A stretch of DNA of 64,000 nt from the NCBI GenBank assembly GCA_029891385.1, contig CM057230.1, positions 48,215,414-48,279,413 on the forward strand, read 5' to 3'. The position numbers and the translations under genes were made by a program. Of the stretch, positions 58,559-64,000 are shown in pieces (within the stretch, counting starts at the first letter, position 1; each line of letters opens with the position of its first letter). This DNA is from Erythroxylum novogranatense (Eukaryota > Streptophyta > Magnoliopsida > Malpighiales > Erythroxylaceae). The notes beneath the pieces were generated by a model, which saw nothing but the letters and a program-made list of their open reading frames with translations, was not told where the DNA came from and ran no database searches.

Positions 58559-58680
58559 CGAGCTTTAAGCTCAACGTCATGTGGCTTCGTGCCCAACGAT
58601 TTGCGTAGCTTTATGCTCAACGATTAGGCTTTTGAGCCCATGTTTGCAGAGCCTATGGCTCAACGATATGAGCTCAAAGC
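58559..58680. repeat. Hairpin ladder in 3' LTR C
   Basis: Copy of the ladder at 51249-51368. GAGCTTTAAGCTC and GAGCCTATGGCTC are kept; the second unit reads TGGCTTCGTGCCC and the third TAGCTTTATGCTC, weakening those stems. Confidence 0.7.
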
Positions 58681-59307
58681 ACGGTCACAACAACGAAAGA
58701 AAATGAAAGAGTCACATGTACACTGCATATATGAATGATTGTCTGTGAATTGTGTGAAAGGAAAATCGCCTTATAAATGTGAAATTGACTGCATGTGATT
58801 TCTTGAATGTGATAGTATACGATATTATGTGATTGTTTGGATATGCATGAGTTGAGTGAACCATCGATGATGGTTACTCATTGAGTTTCGCAAACTCACC
58901 CCGATTGCGACTATATTTTTCAGGACAGTGTTAGGTTGACTTCTAATTCCGATCAGTGAGACTTTTCCTGCTGTGTGTGCCGGCAAGAGGAGCATGGCCC
59001 ACAGGTCTGTCAGCTGGGGATCTTTTGGATATTTTGTGGATGACTTAGCTATGAGTTGTATTAGTTCTTTTGGACTTGTACGGTTGTGTATATTTGACTG
59101 ATGATGTAATTACGGTTTGAGTATTGAAATGAGAAGTACGATTTGGTTTTTAAAATTTAGTGATTCGATATTATTGTTTTATTATATTGATGCCATGAGG
59201 TTTATAGAAATGATAGCTCGGTAGTGCACCCTCGTAGTAGGTTATACATCGGTACGACCTAGGGGCGACCCGGTGTATACTCTACGGTGTGGGGGCACTA
59301 TAGGAAG

Positions 59308-60480
59308 GCCGGTCAGTTACCCGGGCCCCTCTCCTCCTTTTAAGAGGTCGTTCAGCCTCCTCCTCTTCCTCGATTACAACCATGCTCGGACCGGGCGGGA
59401 CGACTACAGCAGGCGCTGCCAATGGTTCGGGGACGGTAGGAGGAACATCACGCTGCCCGGAAGCAATGGGTCGAGCAACCCGCGAACTAGCCTCTCCCCT
59501 CTCTGCCTGTCCTCTAGCCCCCAAGGAACCGGCAACCTTACGCTTACCCTTGACGGACTTGGGGGGGGGGCGGGAAATGTATTAACTTTGACCATAGCTG
59601 CACAAACAAAGGAAACAGGTTAGAAACCGAACCAAAACCTACGAATAAAGAAGATAAATCAATCATGAGGGGTCAACCAGGCGGGGCGGTTCCCTCTCCT
59701 AGCCCGCCAACTAGCGGCGGGGGGTCAATCAGTAGAGAGTTGGCCGAGGCCCCCCCGCCATACCCCGAGATGAGCCGAGCGAAGTTTTACTGGCCAAGCT
59801 CCTTTATACGGTTAACTACCTCCCGCTCCTCCCTGGAAAGGAATAGACTCGATGAGTCATTCCATCGCCGACTTGGGATACCTCCACTACTGGGACTCTA
59901 AGAAGCCTCCGGAGGCTTCACGAAGAAGTATTTTGTTCTCCAAATTGAAATTTTACAGACGTCTCGGTACCGGGCGATACGAGCATCCTTATACATTAGG
60001 AAGGATGCCACCCCTGAACTCCGGACTCGGGCTTATCCTCGAAGTGGCGCAAGATGTTAACCGAGGGAGGACGGTAGAATTGGTGGCACAACAAAGACAA
60101 GTCCATTAATGAAATGCCACCCATTCGGAGGATCGACTCGGCCTCAACTCGATAGTTAGCGCACACTTCGCTCACGATCGAGACGTCACGGTAATCTCAA
60201 GCCTCGACGAAAAGAAATACTCGAGACGACAATCCATCCATCTCTGCTGCTGCCGACTCCTCATTCTCTAAGCCAACCTAGGCTCCCATCCCAGAGATAC
60301 TGCTCCTAAGGATCGACCGACGCAACTCCGCCACAGACATCTTGATTTACCTTGGCAACTCCTTTACTATCAGCCCGCTTTCCGCTCCTTGTTGTAATCT
60401 CTTGAACATACCCTAACCTCGACACCGCCATCACCTCACCATAACCTCCGGCGACCTCCGTCAATGTAATCACTGGAGAA
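59308..60480 (-). pseudogene. Antisense ORF of element G, 5' part
   Basis: Minus-strand pieces resemble the putative gypsy-type transposon protein found antisense in Tat elements: MGGISLMDLSLLCHQFYRPP near 60040-60110, ISIWRTKYFFVKPP near 59920-59965, SREEREVVNRIKELGQ near 59790-59840. A Pro/Glu-rich linker with EEEEEAERPLKRRRG follows at 59310-59390. Stops and frameshifts are frequent. Chromovirus C separates it from the rest at 48060-49283. The protein role is unknown. Confidence 0.55.
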
Positions 60481-61188
60481 GCCCCACCCGAGAACCGCTA
60501 GATGACATGCTTTCTAAGAGGAATTTAGAAGAGGAGAATGAAGGAAGGGGACGTACCTATTTAATGGTAGAGAATCAGAAATTTGAGCGACGCCGAAGAC
60601 AACTTCCGAGAATGAGAATAGGGAAAAAAAACAGAGGAAAGCAAGAAGACGGCAAGAACGAAATAAGTGCGAAGAAAAACAAATCGTCCGCCTACTCCAA
60701 ACGTTTATAAGGAAAACTCTCGAATTAGGATCCAACCAAAGCTCGACACGTGGAGAGAATCTGAGCTACTCTTGGACACGTGGCACGATCTGGACGGAGA
60801 CAAATTAGGGTTAATCGAAATCCGGACGGGCGCGAACAGTTGAAAGGACGTGAGGGACAGCTGGGTAACGGCTACAAAGACGATACGTTTGATTCGAAAA
60901 TCGTCGAGACGGCGTGCGGCGCCGTGAAATAATAAATGCCTCAAATGCCTTCACGCGCCCGCTAATGGAGACAACTAGTCGGCACCCGACCAATTGAAAC
61001 TACCCGGACCGTCCCCATGGCGGGCTATATGACAAAGATTGTTCGATCGACCGATCATTCCATTTAGCTGACCAACAGACGAGCTATGTCTCAAGGCTCA
61101 ACCAATCGTCCCAACCCCGAGTCGTCCTATGACCGAGCTATAAAACCTCTGCATACTCCTCCGACCCTTCTCTTCGCTCAGACTCGAG
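60481..61188. other. Noncoding region of G upstream of the PPT
   Basis: Purine-rich plus strand at 60510-60700, then GC-richer DNA. Short frames on both strands show no domain. It probably holds the promoter side of the antisense ORF, but I cannot point to a specific element. Confidence 0.4.
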
Positions 61189-61203
61189 GAGTAGGGGGGC
61201 TTA
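61189..61203 (+). other. Polypurine tract of element G
   Basis: GAGTAGGGGGGCTTA immediately precedes the 3' LTR start TGGTCGGG. Confidence 0.8.
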
Positions 61204-61617
61204 TGGTCGGGTCGACCGTGCTGGGCCCGAATCCAGTCAAGACGACCCATGGGCCGATCGGTCCAATCATCGAAGATCAGTCCTGCGCCTAATGCCCATA
61301 CCCCCTTTTCGGCCCATCGATTGAAAAGAGTCTCCCATGCAAACACGTAAAGACCTAAACCTAGCTGCATAATCGTATATAAGGTATTATTCTCCCATAA
61401 TCGAGGTACGAGATCATAACCTAATTTGTTTTTCTCTGTATCGATTCCCACCTTCACCAGAAAGCTTACTTGAGCGTCGGAGGGGCTAATCGGGACATCA
61501 CCCCCGACGAGCCTTCCTTGTTTTGCAGGTATATTTACGTCGAAGAACAACGCAGAAGGTTGCCAACTCATGGATCCAAACGGCAACGCACCGTTCAGCC
61601 TGAATCCGGCAGAACCA
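61204..61617 (+). repeat. 3' LTR of element G
   Basis: 414 bp from TGGTCGGGTCGACC to GGCAGAACCA, followed by TSD GATCT at 61618-61622. TATA box TATATAAG at 61376-61383. The first 194 bp match the truncated 5' LTR. The antisense frame at 61098-61625 is a shadow. Confidence 0.85.
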
Positions 61618-61622
61618 GATCT

Positions 61623-64000
61623 CATTTGTTATGAGATGGAATCTCCATGACATAATACATGATCTCATTTGTTAGACATAGTCGTGTGGTTCAGCTGCTC
61701 GTGTTCACTCTTCATTATGAGTCTAAAATTCTAGTTCGATTCAGCTTTCTTACTTCAAGCTTTGAAGGTCATTTTGTTTTAACAATGCTCTACTACCACT
61801 TAGCTGAGAATATATATCAATAACTGAGAATACTATAAAAAGAACAATAAGGACACAAAAAGATTTAAAGAGGTTTGGGCAATTTTGTGTGTGTGAATGA
61901 AAACCTTAACTAGTAAAATTTTGCTCAAATAATCTCTTTACCAAATCTAACGTAATTTGATTATGACTTGAATGGGTCTAATAGAACTTAAAGTTGACCA
62001 AAAGCCACAATCTGAGTCGTAAATCCCACTATATACTCCCAGAATTATGAAAAACACCAGTTTTTCATCTCGAAACTTCATAATTGCATACTCATATCTA
62101 CGAGTCTTACACGACAAAATGTAATGAAATTCAGATAAAAGTTTAAACTTTTGGATTCCACAAAAAGATAGGTCTTCGTGATAGGCAGACAGGCAAATAC
62201 CATGATGTGACCATGTATTTGTCTATATAAAAGGAGCCACGTTGTGGAGGAGCTAGAAAAGGTGTTTCCATCAAAGAAACAATATATTCGGGGAAGGAAG
62301 CTAGCTAGTTAGGTCTCAACAATAATTAAATGCCTTTACCCTTGAGTGTTTGTCTTTGCCTAGTACAATAAATGAAGAGGGTCGCTGTAGGATTTAATTG
62401 TTTTTCTTTTTTGAGTTCATCCTCCGACCAAGTTCTTGTCAGATAAGGTTTCCCACGAGCACCTCTCCATTCAAACTCTGCTGTTTCTGAGTTGCTGGTC
62501 GTGTACTGTCTGTTCTTTTTAGCTGGCCAACCTTAATTTTCCAGTTTATATGTCTTGTCCTTTTGGTGTAAATTATGCCAACTCTGTTCAATAATATTGA
62601 AAATGTAAAACTTTGAAAGAAAATTGTTTAGAGCAAGGAACTCGAGCCTTGAATCACCAAGAACAATGCTAGTGTCAGCTAAATAAGCAAACTAAGTTCT
62701 AATTCTACTTCAATTAGTGTTTGTTAGCATTTCGATAGAAACAAATTAGATGTAACTTTTTCTTCGACCCAACACTGCATAGAAAAGTTAAATCATTCGA
62801 AGGACGCCAGATTGGGTGGTAAAATGGTGAGTTCTTATGTCTGCGAAGTCTTATTCTTCAAAAATGGAACTCCAATGTCCTACAGGCTCGCTTATCTACA
62901 TATCCCCAACTCAAATTCAGTTTCTTGCTTCATTACCTAAAGATTCTTCCTAGGTGTGAAATATAAGTTTTGAGGTTACGTTGAAGACTTGATATGTATT
63001 ATAAATTTTGTGATTGTGCTTTCTGAATTAAAATTTTGTGGTAGGGTTTAAAGTTGAAAAAAAGAGTGGAATTTTTTAAAGTTGAGAAACAAAGGGCTGA
63101 ATAAATTTTTTTAAAAAGACAACCAACCAAAATTAAACTTATGCAAACGAATCCACCAAAAGTTGCACCTTATAATATGGTGAAGTAGGAAAAATGTAAT
63201 AATCTATTATCCAGAAAGCAAGAATTTAAAGCTTGTATGGGTCTTTTGGATTTGCTAAAATCCCTAAATCGGAAGAAAACATTGGGACTCAAATGAAAGA
63301 GGCAGCAAATATCCCATAGTCTTCCCAGTCTGAGCAATGTAGATTTTAGACAATTAATTTTATCTGTTATATATTTTTATTTTTTATTTATTTTCTTCAA
63401 ATCTGAAAAATAAAATGATTATTTTAACAAATTATTATATTTAATTGGTTTAGTTTTCATTGTTAAAATTTTTACATTAAATTATTTTTTTGTTATTTTG
63501 CAATTTAAATTTCTAATTTAGTTTTTATTTGTTTTAACTTTGTCTCTTTTACACTTACATTACATTTATTCCATAGTTATCTTGCAATGGATAATTTAAA
63601 CATTAATTTTTAAAATTTTAGTAACAGGCAATCAATTTTTATAGGAAATAATTTTGTATTTCAAAATTTTCAAAGTTTTATGTTTTTTTTAAATTGCTTT
63701 GATTTGAAAGTACAAAAATGTTTGATGTCAAATTTGCCAAGAGAAGTAATAAAAATGAGGTTAAAAACATGAAAATGGAAAAATTTTGGTTCTAAATATG
63801 GCAAGAAGGAGGACTGGGTTGCAAATACAAGAAAGAGGAATTCTAAATAAAATAAAGAGGAACAACTCCAAAATGACAAGAACATAAGCTCCAACCACAA
63901 TAACGAGTACTAGATAGAAAGAAGCCAAAACACACTCACAAGGGGAATAAAATGCAAGTGACATGAAAAAGAGACAAATGGAATATAACATAAAGGGACT
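61623..64000. other. AT-rich DNA outside G, no gene recognised
   Basis: No domain-bearing frame on either strand. The motif GATCTCATTTGTTA occurs at 61618 (spanning the TSD) and again at about 61659. A TATA-like TATATAAAAGGAG lies at 62223-62235 on the plus strand without an ORF behind it. The minus frames at 63670-63991 are low-complexity, Phe/Leu-rich and overlap each other. Confidence 0.45.
62223..62235 (+). promoter_or_regulatory. TATA-like box without downstream ORF
   Basis: TATATAAAAGGAG follows GC-moderate sequence and precedes a GCCACGTTGTGGAGG segment. It could be a core promoter of a noncoding transcript or of a lost gene or LTR. The evidence is the motif only. Confidence 0.3.

Larger units (their letters stand above)
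49284..59302 (+). mobile_element. Element C: Tekay-like chromovirus (Ty3/gypsy)
   Basis: 10.0-kb plus-strand element with LTRs at 49284-51986 and 56604-59302, TSD GGAAG at 49279-49283 and 59303-59307, a tRNA-Met PBS and a PPT. Order gag, protease, RT, RNase H, integrase and chromodomain marks Ty3/gypsy chromoviruses. Long LTRs and C-terminal chromodomain type suggest Tekay. Outside certain clusters the LTRs are nearly identical, so insertion looks recent, yet RT is riddled with small indels. It is inserted in the antisense-ORF region of G. Confidence 0.92.
56604..59302 (+). repeat. 3' LTR of element C
   Basis: 2699 bp and nearly identical to 49284-51986 over long stretches. Differences cluster in the palindrome array, the hairpin ladder and around 58920-59000. 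It ends CACTATA where the 5' LTR has CACTACA. Donor-like GTAAGC is at 57469 and acceptor-like CAG at 58921-58923. Confidence 0.95.
42024..61617 (+). mobile_element. Element G: Tat-lineage Ty3/gypsy with antisense ORF
   Basis: Plus-strand element with TSD GATCT at 42019-42023 and 61618-61622. Order: truncated 5' LTR, gag, protease region, RT, RNase H, second (archaeal-type) RNase H, integrase, 78-bp tandem repeats, antisense ORF, PPT, 3' LTR. The second RNase H with ASNNEAEYEAL and the YVDDMVVKS RT motif place it in the Tat clade. Chromovirus C is inserted at 49284-59302. Without C the element is about 9.6 kb. All ORFs are broken. Confidence 0.88.

Noticed and set aside
63670..63991. Two overlapping minus frames rich in Phe and Leu
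   Set aside because: Low-complexity translation of A-rich plus strand. They look like membrane segments only because T-rich codons encode Phe and Leu.

Overview
This is a plant nuclear window, most likely from a dicot. Gene-free AT-rich DNA is packed with nested LTR retrotransposons. The plant call rests on Sirevirus-type and Tork-like Copia elements, a Tat-lineage Gypsy with two RNase H domains, Tekay-like chromoviruses with 2.7-3.2 kb LTRs, a zf-RVT LINE fragment and a small hAT element. I see no convincing cellular gene, tRNA, rRNA or CRISPR array, and I cannot name the species.

Left part (1-12,000): an old degraded landscape. It holds a minus-strand LINE fragment split by a 562-bp hAT-like element with an 8-bp target-site duplication (TSD), a decayed minus-strand Copia pol (about 3,590-5,950), AT-rich DNA, and the last codons of an Athila-like Gypsy pol (11,499-11,679).

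Middle (11,680-41,640): a Tork-like Copia, element E (minus), is the outer host. Element A (14,444-38,835, TSD CAAAC), which I read as a 4.1-kb solo LTR, is inserted in its integrase. Two elements sit inside A: Sirevirus B (17,199-28,845, TSD ATTCA) and Tekay-like non-autonomous element D (29,457-38,087, TSD AACTA). A further solo LTR, F (about 20,207-22,378), interrupts the env-like gene of B. E resumes at 38,841 with integrase, protease and gag.

Right part (42,024-61,617): Tat-lineage Gypsy G (plus, TSD GATCT) has gag, RT, two RNase H domains, integrase, a four-copy 78-bp tandem repeat and remains of an antisense ORF. Chromovirus C (49,284-59,302, TSD GGAAG) is inserted in the antisense-ORF region. 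From 61,623 to 64,000 is AT-rich DNA with a TATA-like box but no gene.

The coding regions are pseudogenes. Damage ranges from a few stops (B, E) to dense frameshifts (RT of C). The elements are linked by insertion order, not by a pathway.

The most unusual signal is in the LTRs of A, F, C and D. Each carries an array of a self-complementary 10-mer (consensus CGYCRYGRCG) repeated about every 23-24 bp. It lies between a GTAAG donor-like site and a short exon-like block flanked by AG and GTGAGT/GTGGGT. In C, F, D and partly A, a series of small hairpins follows before a third acceptor-like AG. B and G lack this module.
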